Shown one piece after another: positions 6,966 through 15,617 of a stretch of DNA of 64,000 nucleotides (position 1 is the first letter of the stretch; every line of letters begins with the position of its first letter). Both the position numbers and the translations under genes were made by a program. The notes under the pieces were generated by a model. The model worked only from the letters and a program-made list of their open reading frames with translations, ran no database searches and had not been told where the DNA came from. Origin of the DNA: CAVTLG01 sp963735495 (GTDB lineage: Bacteria; Chloroflexota; Ktedonobacteria; Ktedonobacterales; Ktedonobacteraceae); the NCBI GenBank assembly GCA_963735495.1, contig CAVTLG010000014.1, forward strand, positions 992,001 through 1,056,000, written 5' to 3'.

Positions 6966-8204
6966 CTAACGTGCATCTTCCTGGAGCTGAGCGTAGGCGG
7001 GACGTGTGACGAATAATCCGGCCAGGCGTTTGATACCTTCGACAATGCGCTCGGGTTCATCATGCGAGTAGTTTAGTCGCAGCGTATTGTGGATGTCGCC
7101 GTGCGGATAAAACGACTCACCCGGCACAAAGACCACCTGACGCTCTATGGCTGCTGGCAGAAGCGCAGTCGCATCGCTTCCTTCGGGCAGCGTCACCCAC
7201 AGGAACATGCCGCCCTCTGGATGGGTCCAACTCACGTGCGTGGGAAAGTACTCTGCCATTGCTGCCAGCATAGCGTCGCGGCGTTCTCGATAGACACGCT
7301 GGATGACCTGTACATGCTCGTCCAGAAAGCCATCTTTCGCCAGTTCATAGGCGACTGTTTGCGTAAACGATGCCGTATGTAAATCGGCACCTTGCTTCGC
7401 TTGCACGAGCTTGCTAATCACCGCTGTTGGAGCGATGACCCAGCCGAGCCGCAATCCTGGGGCGATAGTTTTGGAAAAGGTGCCCAGGTAGATGACATTT
7501 CCCTGATATATGCCCGTCTGTTGCTCGGCCTCAAGGGCCAGCAAGGTTGGCAAGCGTTCCCCCTCAAAGCGCAGCTCAGCGTATGGATCATCTTCCACTA
7601 TGGGTACACTGTACTGCCGTGCCTTACTCAGCAACTCTGGGCGTCGCTCTGCCGCCAGTGTGACTCCTGTCGGATTCTGGAAATTCGGCAAGGCATAGAT
7701 ATACTTCGGGGTTTGCTGAAGTGCTCCATCCAGTTCATTGGTCCTCATACCATGTTCATCGGTGGGTACCGTCACATAGGTAGCCCCGTAAGGACTCCAC
7801 GCCTGCAATGCGCCCATGTATGTTGGCGCTTCGACGACAAGGCGATCACCTGGATCGATCAGAATTTTGCCGAGCAGATCCAGCGCTTGCTGTGAACCGG
7901 ACGTAATCAAAACGTTCTCAACGCTGAGCTGTAAAGCTCCGTGCGACATGCGCCGGGCAATCCATGCGCGCAGCGGCCGATAGCCCTCTGTCGCGCCATA
8001 TTGTAATGCCTGCGCTCCCTGTTCTTCCAGCACCTTACAAGTTGCAGCCTTCACTTGCTCGACCGGAAATAGCTCTGGAGCTGGCAGCCCACCGGCAAAC
8101 GATATCATTTCTGGCTGCTCTGTAATCTTGAGCAGTTCCCGTATCGTTGAACTTTTCATCTGCTGTACCCGCTGGGCGAAGCGGTGTTCCCATACGATAG
8201 TCAT
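6966..8204 (-). CDS. PLP-dependent aminotransferase, class I/II (2-aminoadipate/LysN-like)
   Basis: A 412-residue fold-type I aminotransferase. Key features are ISFAGGLPAPELFP near the start, YGATEGYRPLRAWIA, VLITSGSQQALDLLGKIL, the NFQNPTGV loop, VEDDPYAELRF with the PLP-pyridine aspartate, and LGTFSKTIAPGLRLGW containing the Schiff-base lysine; the substrate-carboxylate arginine lies in NTLRLNYS. This pattern is that of the alpha-aminoadipate/aromatic transaminases related to LysN and to the MocR C-terminal domain. It is divergent from the MocR regulator at 8452, which shares the same fold and probably controls it. Confidence 0.92.
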   Translation of the reverse strand: MTIVWEHRFAQRVQQMKSSTIRELLKITEQPEMISFAGGLPAPELFPVEQVKAATCKVLEEQGAQALQYGATEGYRPLRAWIARRMSHGALQLSVENVLITSGSQQALDLLGKILIDPGDRLVVEAPTYMGALQAWSPYGATYVTVPTDEHGMRTNELDGALQQTPKYIYALPNFQNPTGVTLAAERRPELLSKARQYSVPIVEDDPYAELRFEGERLPTLLALEAEQQTGIYQGNVIYLGTFSKTIAPGLRLGWVIAPTAVISKLVQAKQGADLHTASFTQTVAYELAKDGFLDEHVQVIQRVYRERRDAMLAAMAEYFPTHVSWTHPEGGMFLWVTLPEGSDATALLPAAIERQVVFVPGESFYPHGDIHNTLRLNYSHDEPERIVEGIKRLAGLFVTRPAYAQLQEDAR

Positions 8205-8249
8205 CTTTTGCTCGTCTCCTTCTCATCTCTTGATTGTGTCGCTACCTTT

Positions 8250-8278
8250 ACTGTAAAAGCTTCTCTGCTCATTGTCTA
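8250..8278 (-). promoter_or_regulatory. Promoter of the aminotransferase gene
   Basis: On the minus strand TAGACA (8278-8273) and TACAGT (8255-8250) are 17 bases apart. The -35 element is embedded in the ATTGTC-TATG-GACAAT palindrome, so a bound regulator would compete with or contact RNA polymerase. Confidence 0.45.
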
Positions 8279-8383
8279 TGGACAATTTGCGTTCATCACA
8301 GGGGACAATGTGCCTGGTACCTTGCTCCATGTGGTTATCATTGATTGTCTCTGTCTACAATGCAAGATTGGCTCTGGACAATC
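8271..8383. promoter_or_regulatory. Cluster of GACAAT/ATTGTC sites, putative MocR operators
   Basis: The 246-bp divergent intergenic region contains the palindrome ATTGTCTATGGACAAT (8271-8286), GACAAT (8304-8309), GATTGTC (8343-8349), a degenerate CTACAAT at about 8355 and GGACAATC (8376-8383). Repeated half-sites spread over the divergent promoter are usual for MocR/PdxR-type regulators, which bind direct and inverted repeats. Binding is inferred. Confidence 0.5.
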
Positions 8384-8451
8384 AGCAATAAATCTTCTAC
8401 AGTGAGTGAGAAAGATGTACAGCAATTCTGCTTGCATATAAGGGAATAAAA

Positions 8452-9937
8452 ATGAAGCTTTCAGTTCAGCGCGAGAGCGATTTGCCTCTTTATCGTCAAA
8501 TTGTCAACCAGATTCGCACCTATATTCGTACTGGTGCCCTCCCGGTTGGTAGTCGTTTACCAACGGTACGTGAGCTGGCTCATCAATATAGTCTGACGCG
8601 TTTGACGGTGCACAGCGCCTATGCGGAGTTACAGGCCGAAGGGCTGGTGGAGGCGGTTGTTGGACGTGGCACTTTTGTGGCTGCCCATGCGCCTTTTCCC
8701 ATTGCTCTTGATGGAGCGCTGGATGCGCCAGGGCTAGCGCCGCCATCCTGGTTAAGTCAGGGAATTTTTGCCGATATGATGCGTATGACCGCGCATCCCG
8801 GCTTGCTTTCCTTTGCTCAGGCCATTCCTGAACCCTCGACGTATCCTACACAGGAATTGAGTCGCTCGTTACGTTGTGCGCTGGACGATCCCGTCGCTCT
8901 TAGCTATAGTTCAACGCAGGGCGAGCTTGCATTGCGCGAACAGGTTGTACAGATATTGCTGGATCGTGGCATCGCCACTGCTCCCGATCTTGTGCTGATT
9001 ACCTCAGGTGCACAGCAGGCTATCGACCTGGCGTTGCGCGCCTTTACCTTACCCGAAAGTGTCCTGCTTGTGGAAGAACCCACCTATGTGGGTACACTTG
9101 AACTGGCCGCGCAGCGCGGACAGCGTATCGTCGGTATTCCTGGCGATGCCTATGGTGTCCGACTGGACGCCCTGGAGGCTGCCTGCAAACGCTATCATCC
9201 GCGCCTGCTCTATCTCATCCCGACTGTTCACAATCCTACAGGACTTTGCCTGCCACCCGAGCGCAGGCAGGCTTTACTACGTCTTGCTCACGTCTATGAC
9301 TTCTTGATCTTTGAAGATGATGTCGCGGGTATGCTGGCTTATGATGCGCCTGCTATTCCAGCGCTCAAGGCGGCGGATAATGAGGGGCGCGTTATTTACG
9401 CCAGCAGTTTCTCTAAGATGTTGCTGCCTGGTGTCCGCCTGGGGATGATTGTTTGCCCGGAGGAGCATCTCTCGGCCTTGCTAGCTGTCAAGCGTGCTAG
9501 CGATCTCTTTTGTTCTCCCTTGCTTCAGTATGCGCTGGCTGATTACCTTTACCGCCATCCGCTCAGTGCTCACTTGCAGCGTATCTGGCCGCTGTATCGT
9601 GCGCGGAGGGATGCCATGCTCGAACGCGCCCCAGTGCCACTTGCCCACGTGCACATGGACCCTCCCTATCGGTGGCTTTAATATCTGGGTCACGCTACCG
9701 CCGCAGATCAACGAACGTGATTTCTATCTTCAGGCCATCGAACACGGTGTGGGCATTGCTCCGGGTGCGGCCTTCTTTGCTCAGCCACAGTTGCGTAGCT
9801 ATATGCGCCTGAGCTTTGGTGCTCACGCGCCAGCCAGCATTGAGCAGGGAATTGCCATCCTTGGAGATCTTTTGTGCACGCAGCAGCAGCAAATACGCCG
9901 TCTCGCCGCGCGTAGTGACATTACATCCCTGCTCTAA
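8452..9937 (+). pseudogene. MocR/GntR-family regulator with aminotransferase domain, one frameshift
   Basis: The N-terminal winged helix (LPLYRQIVNQIRTYIRTGAL, then LPTVRELAHQYSLTRLTVHS, residues about 12-70) is GntR type. An aminotransferase-like domain follows (LITSGAQQAIDLALRAF, PTVHNPTGL, YASSFSKMLLPGVRLGM with the PLP lysine). The first frame stops at 9681 after HVHMDPPYRWL, while the expected sequence (HW)TLPIGGFNIWVTLP continues in the next frame to 9937. Removing one base near 9654-9656 restores a 494-residue protein, the normal MocR length. It is either a recent frameshift mutation or a sequence error; the rest is undamaged. It is divergent from the aminotransferase it probably regulates. 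Confidence 0.85.
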
Positions 9938-9949
9938 CCAATGTCGACC

Positions 9950-10597
9950 TTAACTTTTGCTCGCCCACAACATGCCGCGTTGCATAATTTCTAGCACCTC
10001 AGGGACGTCAAAGTCACTCCTGACGTGTCCTAACGAGGAATAGAATACGCGACCCTGGCCCCAACGCTTTTTCCAGATAACCGGCATCACCGCGCCGGCA
10101 ATCCAGGGGGCATATGCGCCGCTAAACGTTGTAGCTGCCAGCACTTCATTCAACGGATCAACGTGCATGTAGTATTGCTCAGAATGCATATGGAAATCGG
10201 CGATGCCTTCAGTGATGGGGTCATCGTGTTTGACGATATTGACGATATAGTCGATGATATTGCCGGGATGAGCGACCCACTGGCCGCCAACCATGAATTG
10301 ATACTCGGTATTGTTGCGAAACGAGTCAGCCATACAGCCATGCCAGCCAGCGATGCCTACGCCGTTGCTCACGGCAGTGAGCAGACCTTTCTCTTGCTCG
10401 GCGCTCAGCGTGCTCATCGTCCAGATGGGCACAATTAAATCGAGGGCCTGCATTCTGGCCTCATCCAGGTAAGCGTCCAGGGTTGTGGCGATCTCTACTG
10501 CGTAGCCCTGCGCCTGTAAAAAAGGCGCGAAGAGTGCGGCACCTTTCTCTGGCTCGTGACCTGCCCAGCCGCCCCAGACAATCAAAGCTGATTTCAT
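9950..10597 (-). CDS. ThuA-like (trehalose-utilization/class I glutamine-amidotransferase fold) protein
   Basis: A 215-residue protein starting KSALIVWGGWAGHEPEKGA and continuing LDLIVPIWTMSTLSAEQEKGL, GIAGWHGCMADSFRN, FMVGGQWVAHPG and GRVFYSSLGHVRSDF, all hallmarks of the ThuA family, a flavodoxin/glutaminase-like fold found with sugar catabolism genes. The biochemical activity of ThuA proteins is not well established. There is no signal peptide. It is a single gene whose 3' end faces the MocR pseudogene, 12 bases away. Confidence 0.88.
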   Translation of the reverse strand: MKSALIVWGGWAGHEPEKGAALFAPFLQAQGYAVEIATTLDAYLDEARMQALDLIVPIWTMSTLSAEQEKGLLTAVSNGVGIAGWHGCMADSFRNNTEYQFMVGGQWVAHPGNIIDYIVNIVKHDDPITEGIADFHMHSEQYYMHVDPLNEVLAATTFSGAYAPWIAGAVMPVIWKKRWGQGRVFYSSLGHVRSDFDVPEVLEIMQRGMLWASKS

Positions 10598-11094
10598 GTA
10601 TGCATCCTTTCTCTGCCATAGTTTTTCATATAATCAAGCTATCACGTGGGCTGTTCAGACGCAAGGGCTGTCTATGTGACAAGGGAAGGCTCACTAGATT
10701 GAGAACGTGTATCGCGCTTTTTTCCTCGGCATATACTTTGTAAGTGATTGTCTGGCCTTGAAGTAAAGAAGTTGCCCGTGGCTGGAATGGAAAGTTGGAA
10801 TAGGACATACCTATAATCCAAAGCAGCCATGGGCAACTCTTTACTGGTGACTTATGGTATTGTCTGTATCACTAACGCCCCAATGCTAACCCCAATTCAT
10901 TATAAAGTATCCAACTGAACCTCCATTGCTCGAAAAGAAGTAACTCCTTTCTCGTTTTTTGGCAATGAGAAATGCCCCCTGGCTCTTTTCTTTAGAGGTG
11001 TCTTGAACGCATACCAGTATGTATACTTGTGTCATGGCTTTCTGTCCTTTCTTGCAGTTTAGCGTGAAAATGAAATGGGAGAATTTGTGAGGTG
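10598..11094. other. Intergenic stretch with long inverted repeat
   Basis: About 500 bases without a credible gene. The only structure is the inverted repeat at 10763-10844 (separate entry). A TATAATC-like AT-rich segment is part of that repeat. Confidence 0.5.
10763..10844. repeat. 82-bp hairpin element, MITE-like
   Basis: The ends GTAAAGAAGTTGCCCGTGGC and GCCATGGGCAACTCTTTAC are inverted repeats (about 20 of 22 positions pair), and inner arms TTGGAATAGG and CCTATAATCCAA pair as well, so nearly the whole 82 bp folds on itself. No target duplication is obvious. It could be a non-autonomous mobile element or a structured RNA; other copies in the genome would decide. Confidence 0.45.
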
Positions 11095-11148
11095 CTATGA
11101 AACCCCCTTATTTCTCCTGCCGCGCAGACGAATCCCTCGCAGGACAAT

Positions 11149-11490
11149 GTGCTGGCCGATAACCTGATCTTCGACCAGATGCAGGTCCTGGCAGATGGTG
11201 GGGCCATCTATAGTAACGGTCTGACCGGCAGCTCTCTGGCAAACGGTGAGCAGATCATCAGAATACCAACAACGGATGGTGGCAGCCCGATTATTGCCTA
11301 CACCATCAGCGTCGTAGGTGGTGCTACCATTACCGTCACGGGGCAGGCCATCCTTACATTGTCCGGGACCCATACCTATTATGGCGTGCTGGAAGGTCTG
11401 ACAAGTAGAGATAGCTATACATTGCAGGTTGCGGCAGTCAACGTCGCTGGTCAGAGTAGCCCGGTCGTCGTGACGGTGAAGCCGACGTAG
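11149..11490 (+). pseudogene. C-terminal fragment of a secreted beta-rich protein (beta-helix plus FN3-like)
   Basis: The frame is open from about 11097 and contains NPSQDNVLADNLIFDQMQVL and ADGGAIYSNGLTG, typical of right-handed beta-helix pectate-lyase-like proteins, then a fibronectin-III-like module (TTDGGSPIIAYTISV ... YTLQVAAVNVAGQSSPVVVTV). No start codon with ribosome binding site, signal peptide or N-terminal domain is present, so it is the 3' remnant of a larger secreted enzyme or adhesin. Confidence 0.55.
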
Positions 11491-11712
11491 CAACATTCCA
11501 GACATATCCGTTAAATCATAAGTATAACGGCTCGGGACCAGCGTTAGGTTCTTCGCTTAGGCTGTAGCGGGAACCGATATTCAACTTGCACAGAGGTCGA
11601 GCCAGGAAAATGGCTCTGGCTCGCCCCTACGTTTCTTCGCTCTCGCTGCCCTCTCCTCTTTACTTGCCAGCCTGGCTCCATCCCTCGGCTTGAGCCTTTC
11701 CCTGACAGTTGG
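11491..11712. other. Junk between two gene fragments
   Basis: No gene recognised. In-frame codons just upstream of 11713 (LEPFPDSWLAEA) still resemble the linker between regions 2 and 4 of an ECF sigma factor, so the truncation point of that gene lies at about 11690. Confidence 0.4.
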
Positions 11713-12408
11713 TTGGCTGAGGCAACGGAGAATCCAGAAGCACGCTATACGCGATTGGAAAGCATCTCGCTGGCCTTCCTCACCGCTCTCCAGTTGCTCC
11801 CGCCCCGCCAACGGGCGATTTTGATCCTCTCCGATGTACTGGACTGGCGCGCGAGCGAGGTTGCACACCTGCTTGAGATCGCGGTCTCAGCGGTGAATAG
11901 TGCCTTGCACCGCGCCCGTGTCACGCTTGAGAAGCACTATGATCCGAATGAGCGTGAGAAGGTGCAGGTGAGTCGTACTGATGTGGAAACGAACAAGTTG
12001 CTCTCTCGCTATGTGCGGGCCTGGGAAACCGATGATGTCGCGGGACTCGTAGCACTGCTAAAAGAAGAGGCAACGTTCTCTATGCCACCTTTCCCCTCAT
12101 GGTATTGCGGACGCGATGCCATCCGCGCTATTCTCACCGCTTACCCATTTCGATTTGGGGCGCATGGTCTGTGGCGTCTGTATCCAACTATTGCCAATGG
12201 ACAGCCAGCATTTGCTTTCTATCGAGCTAACGAATCAAAGGACTCTTACCTGGCCTTCGGCATTCAAGTCGTCACCCTCGACAGTTCCACACCAGCCAGA
12301 CAGGTTGCTGGTGTGACCATGTTTCATGGCCCATCGCTTGTTGCCTTCTTTTCAATTCGTTATCAACGTTGTAACATGAAAGCGGATGTACTGTCAATCT
12401 TGATTTAA
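11713..12408 (+). pseudogene. ECF sigma factor (SigJ/ECF41-like), N-terminal region 2 missing
   Basis: The sequence PPRQRAILILSDVLDWRASEV followed by VSAVNSALHRARVTLEKH is a sigma-70 region 4 with its HTH, and residues after about 100 form the SnoaL-like domain of ECF41/SigX5-type factors (YVRAWETDDVAGLVALLKEEATFSMPPFPSWY with GRDAI after it). The core-binding and -10-recognition region 2 is absent, so the product could not direct transcription. The C-terminal end is close to complete and its stop lies in an inverted repeat shared with the truncated GH74 gene. Confidence 0.7.
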
Positions 12409-12420
12409 TGAATCAAGATT
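12396..12420. repeat. Perfect 10-bp inverted repeat at the junction of two truncated genes
   Basis: AATCTTGATT-TAATG-AATCAAGATT lies exactly where the sigma-factor frame and the convergent GH74 fragment both end (their stops overlap). It may be a terminator without U-tract or the scar of a rearrangement. Confidence 0.5.
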
Positions 12421-13082
12421 GTTGAGCCCGCCACCTCGACGAAGGGGCCGCTATCCGGGAAGTTGCTCACCTTGCTCCAGGTGACGCCATAGTCAGTACT
12501 TCTCCATAAGCCGTTTCCGCTGCGCGCGCCAAAGTAGAGAATGGCGTTGTCGTTGGGATCAACCGCTAACCGCTCGCTCATGCCGCGTCCCGGCATATTG
12601 CCGCCCATTTTGAAGGGCATGGCGGTCTGTTGAAACGTACAGCCCTGGTCGGTTGAGCGCAGGATGACGCCGTTCATCGTTGACCACGAGTTCGTGTATG
12701 TCCCGGCGGCGATGTACAGGCGGTTGGGGTCGACCGGATCGGTAGCCAGGCTCTCAACGCCGGTCATATTCCATTGTGCCGGACTGACCCAGTTGAGCAG
12801 TTGTGTCCAGGTACTGTTTTTGGGGTTCCAGCGATAGGCACCGCCAATATCGGTCTGCGCGTAGATCAGATCCTTTTGCTTCTGATTGAAGATGATGTTG
12901 ACGATAAAGCCACCGCCGCCGCCCGTGATGACACTTTGCCAGTTGTACGCCTGGGCAGCGGTTGACGCGCTAGAGGCGGCCAGGGCTGTTTTCTCGGCAA
13001 AAAGTGTTGCGCTGAAGGGTAGGGCAAGCGACAGATTGCGTGTCTGTCTGAGCAATGTGCGACGAGATAGGCGAGGGATCAT
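12405..13082 (-). pseudogene. GH74 xyloglucanase, 5' fragment only
   Basis: ATG 13082 has an AAAGGA ribosome binding site. The N-terminus RLSRRTLLRQTRNLSLALPF is a basic, hydrophobic export signal. The next part is a GH74 beta-propeller start: YNWQSVITGGGGGFIVNIIF, QTDIGGAYRWNP, GVESLATDPVDPNRLYIAAG, LRSTDQGCTF and RLAVDPNDNAILYFGARSG. GH74 enzymes have two seven-bladed propellers of 700 or more residues; only about 225 residues remain before VEVAGSTILIH-stop. The 3' part, including most of the active-site cleft, is lost at the junction with the sigma-factor remnant. Confidence 0.75.
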
Positions 13083-13610
13083 GGTGTGATTCCTTTCATC
13101 GACTCTGATGTACAAAACAAGCTGAACGTGTTATGTGCGAATTCCATCCTGGAGGTAGCAGCGGGCCATTTTCCCTGGTGCGAGAAAGCGTCGACTCGTC
13201 CGGCGTTCTCTATGACACCACTTGCATATAGTATATATATGGAACCGCTCCCAAAAGTCAACAAAAATCGGTTATCAGTCCAAAACTGGGAGTAAAATCT
13301 GTGTTAATACTCTTCTTGGCGAGATTAAGACGCTTATGTTATCCTGGCGGCCCGTAAAACCTCTGGCCTTCAGCCCTGATTCTGACCCACATTTTACAAA
13401 TCGATGTTGTGAAATGGCCTCGGAAGCTTGATGCCATCGTTGACCGTTTCAAGAACTCATCTACGGAGATCGGCGTATCAAGCCTCTCCAAAAAGATGTA
13501 GGTCAGAATCAGGTCTTCAGCCATGGGGATACAAGGGCGTTCCTTTTAGTGGCGCGATAGGATGGGATGGGTAATCTCATCTTTTGAGGTGGTGTAAACC
13601 AGCTTCCCTC
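13083..13610. other. Upstream region of the GH74 fragment
   Basis: No gene recognised. A frame on the minus strand (13339-13524) reads VDEFLKRSTMASSFRGHFTT; it may be a remnant but matches no family that can be named. AT-rich TATAGTATATATATGG at about 13233 may belong to the old GH74 promoter. Confidence 0.35.
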
Positions 13611-13639
13611 TTGACTTTCCGTCCATTTTGTAGTACATT
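13611..13639 (+). promoter_or_regulatory. Promoter upstream of tnpB remnant
   Basis: TTGACT (13611-13616) and TACATT (13634-13639) are 17 bases apart, 32 bases before the tnpB ATG, which itself has AGGAGAAG as ribosome binding site. Confidence 0.5.
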
Positions 13640-13671
13640 CTTTCTATCCAGGAATACACACAGGAGAAGAG

Positions 13672-14393
13672 ATGACGAAGCGGGCCTACAAGTACAGGTT
13701 CTCTCCAACGAACGAGCAGAAGCGTCTTCTTGCGCAAACGTTCGGATGTTGCCGCTTTGTGTACAATTGGGGTCTTGCGACCCGCTCGAACTGCCTACCA
13801 AGAACGTGGCGAGAAGCTTTCCTATGATGACCTCTCTGCCATGCTGCCCAATCTCAAGAAAGCATGTCCCTGGCTGGCAGAGGTCTCCAGCGTGCCCATT
13901 CAGCAAGCACTTCGCCATCTGGACCAAGCCTTCAAGAACTTCTTTGCTGGACACGCGAAGTATCCCCGTTTCAAGTGCAAACAGAACCGCCAATCGGCCA
14001 CCTATGCCGCGAATGCTTTCACCTTGGAGGGACACACGCTCACCCTTGCCAAGATGGATGCCGCTCTGGATATCCAGTGGCACCGAGGTCTGCCCAAAGA
14101 GGTCAACGCCAGCTCGATCACCATCAGCAAGGATTGCGCCAACCGCTACTTTGTCTCCATCCTGATTGAAGAGAATATCGAGCCATTGCCCGTGATCAAC
14201 AAGGGGAGATGTCACAGTAATAGCAAGCTCCGGCTACATACTTTTCATTGCAACCAGGTGTGCCATTCTCAACGCGATAGGGGATTTGAAGCCTGTGGAG
14301 AGGGGAGCGCTGGCTTGCTGGAAACAGCAAGTGAAACTCCCCTCGCCGAAGCAGGAACCAGACAGCGGATATGGCTTGTCCATAGTTGTCTAA
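13672..14393 (+). pseudogene. TnpB (IS200/IS605-type RNA-guided nuclease) frameshifted, internally deleted
   Basis: The N-terminus TKRAYKYRFSPTNEQKRLLA and GCCRFVYNWGLATR is the canonical TnpB start. One base too many near 13779 shifts the frame; homology resumes as RTAYQERGEKLSYDDLSAML and continues through FFAGHAKYPRFKCKQNRQSA to VNASSITISKDCANRYFVSI. After about 14205 the RuvC nuclease core (starting IDLGLK...) and the zinc finger are absent, but the C-terminal end reappears as ILNAIGDLKPVERGALACW and KLPSPKQEP with a stop at 14391-14393. The element is a deletion derivative and cannot make an active nuclease. No tnpA is present. Confidence 0.8.
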
Positions 14394-14440
14394 GTTCTGG
14401 ATAACGGAGTCTTTGGAAATGCCCGTGGCAAAGCTTAGCG
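14255..14440 (+). ncRNA. Possible residual TnpB guide-RNA (omega-RNA/right-end) region
   Basis: In IS200/IS605 elements the guide RNA overlaps the 3' end of tnpB and the right end. This stretch retains that segment, with GAGGGGAG...CTCCCCTC pairing around a GCTTGCTGGAAACAGCAAG hairpin. The precise right end of the element was not found, so limits are approximate. Confidence 0.4.
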
Positions 14441-14491
14441 CGAACAACGTATTACCTGTGAATGGACCATAAAGAAGACACAATACGAGAG

Positions 14492-15454
14492 ATGGATGTT
14501 TTTATGCGTAATCCCCTTCTTAGTATAAAGGGCCTGTTGCTTATCTTTGCCTGTTTGCTGATCGGAGCTTGCGCTTCCTCATCACCTCCTACATCCCACC
14601 CCGTGGTACACACTCCTACTCCCACGCCGACCAGCCAGCCCACGCCAACCGCGTCTCCAGTCAAAGTAGCTAGCGCGCCCCAGAAATATACAGCCCATAT
14701 CTTGTTGCAAGGTGCAGACCGACCCGATGACCTGGCTTTTGATCGACAGGGTAACATACTATTCAGCAATCCTCATAATGGGACCGTGAATCGTCTGAAT
14801 GCAAATGGTACTGTGACGGTGCTATTACATGGCCTGGCGGCGCCAGAAGGTCTGGTGGAATTGCAAGATGGCACCTTGATTATTGCTGAGCAGGATACAC
14901 AGCGTATTCTCGCGCTTAAACCAGGTGCGACATCTCCCATTGTACTACGTACCTTGCCGGGTACGCCGAGCAGTGCCACATGTAAGGATGGCGTAGATGG
15001 TATTGGTTTTGACCAGGTGACAAATACCTTGATTATTCCTGATAGTCCCACCGGAGCAGTATATAGTATGAGCACGGATGGCAAGACGTTCACACTCTTA
15101 GCAAAGGGTATCTCACGCCCGGTAGGGGCGACCAGCGATGCTCAGGGCAACATTTATGTTGCAGACGAGTGTGGAGGGGCTGTCTGGCGCATTACGCCTG
15201 CTGGTGCAACGCAGCGCATCGGCGGCTTTGGCATGCCTGACGATGTCGTGATTGACGCGTACGGCAACATGTTAGTCATCGATCTTGCCCCGGCCATCCA
15301 TGCCTTAATTCGTATGCATCTCGCGAGTGGGAAGCGCGAAACTCTGGCGAGCAAGGGCTATATCGAACCGCAGGGTTTGCTCATCGACGCACAGGGACGT
15401 ATTTTTGTCGCAGATGACTATGCGGATATTATTGTGGAGTACATCCCCGCGTGA
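14492..15454 (+). CDS. Lipoprotein with NHL/SMP-30-like beta-propeller
   Basis: About 320 residues. A signal peptide with lipobox LIGAC is followed by a Pro/Thr-rich spacer (PTPTPTSQPTPTASP) and a six-bladed propeller with repeats such as PDDLAFDRQGNILFSNPHNG, APEGLVELQDGTLIIAEQD, RPVGATSDAQGNIYVADECG and PQGLLIDAQGRIFVADDYAD. Such proteins resemble SMP-30/gluconolactonase or NHL proteins; catalytic metal ligands cannot be assigned, so a binding role is as likely as an enzymatic one. The start is chosen at ATG 14492, next to the signal; 14462 and 14504 are alternatives. Confidence 0.75.
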   Translation: MDVFMRNPLLSIKGLLLIFACLLIGACASSSPPTSHPVVHTPTPTPTSQPTPTASPVKVASAPQKYTAHILLQGADRPDDLAFDRQGNILFSNPHNGTVNRLNANGTVTVLLHGLAAPEGLVELQDGTLIIAEQDTQRILALKPGATSPIVLRTLPGTPSSATCKDGVDGIGFDQVTNTLIIPDSPTGAVYSMSTDGKTFTLLAKGISRPVGATSDAQGNIYVADECGGAVWRITPAGATQRIGGFGMPDDVVIDAYGNMLVIDLAPAIHALIRMHLASGKRETLASKGYIEPQGLLIDAQGRIFVADDYADIIVEYIPA

Positions 15455-15617
15455 ACCAGGAAAATAGATAGGTACAAATCCCCTCGGCAAATGCTGCTCA
15501 ATCTCCTGTGACACAGCAAGAGTGCGATCCCCGATAAAAATAGGTGTGTACTTGCTTGTCAGAGAGTCGGGATGCACTCTTGCTTTATGTATCAATGAAG
15601 ATGATAGACGCGAACGC

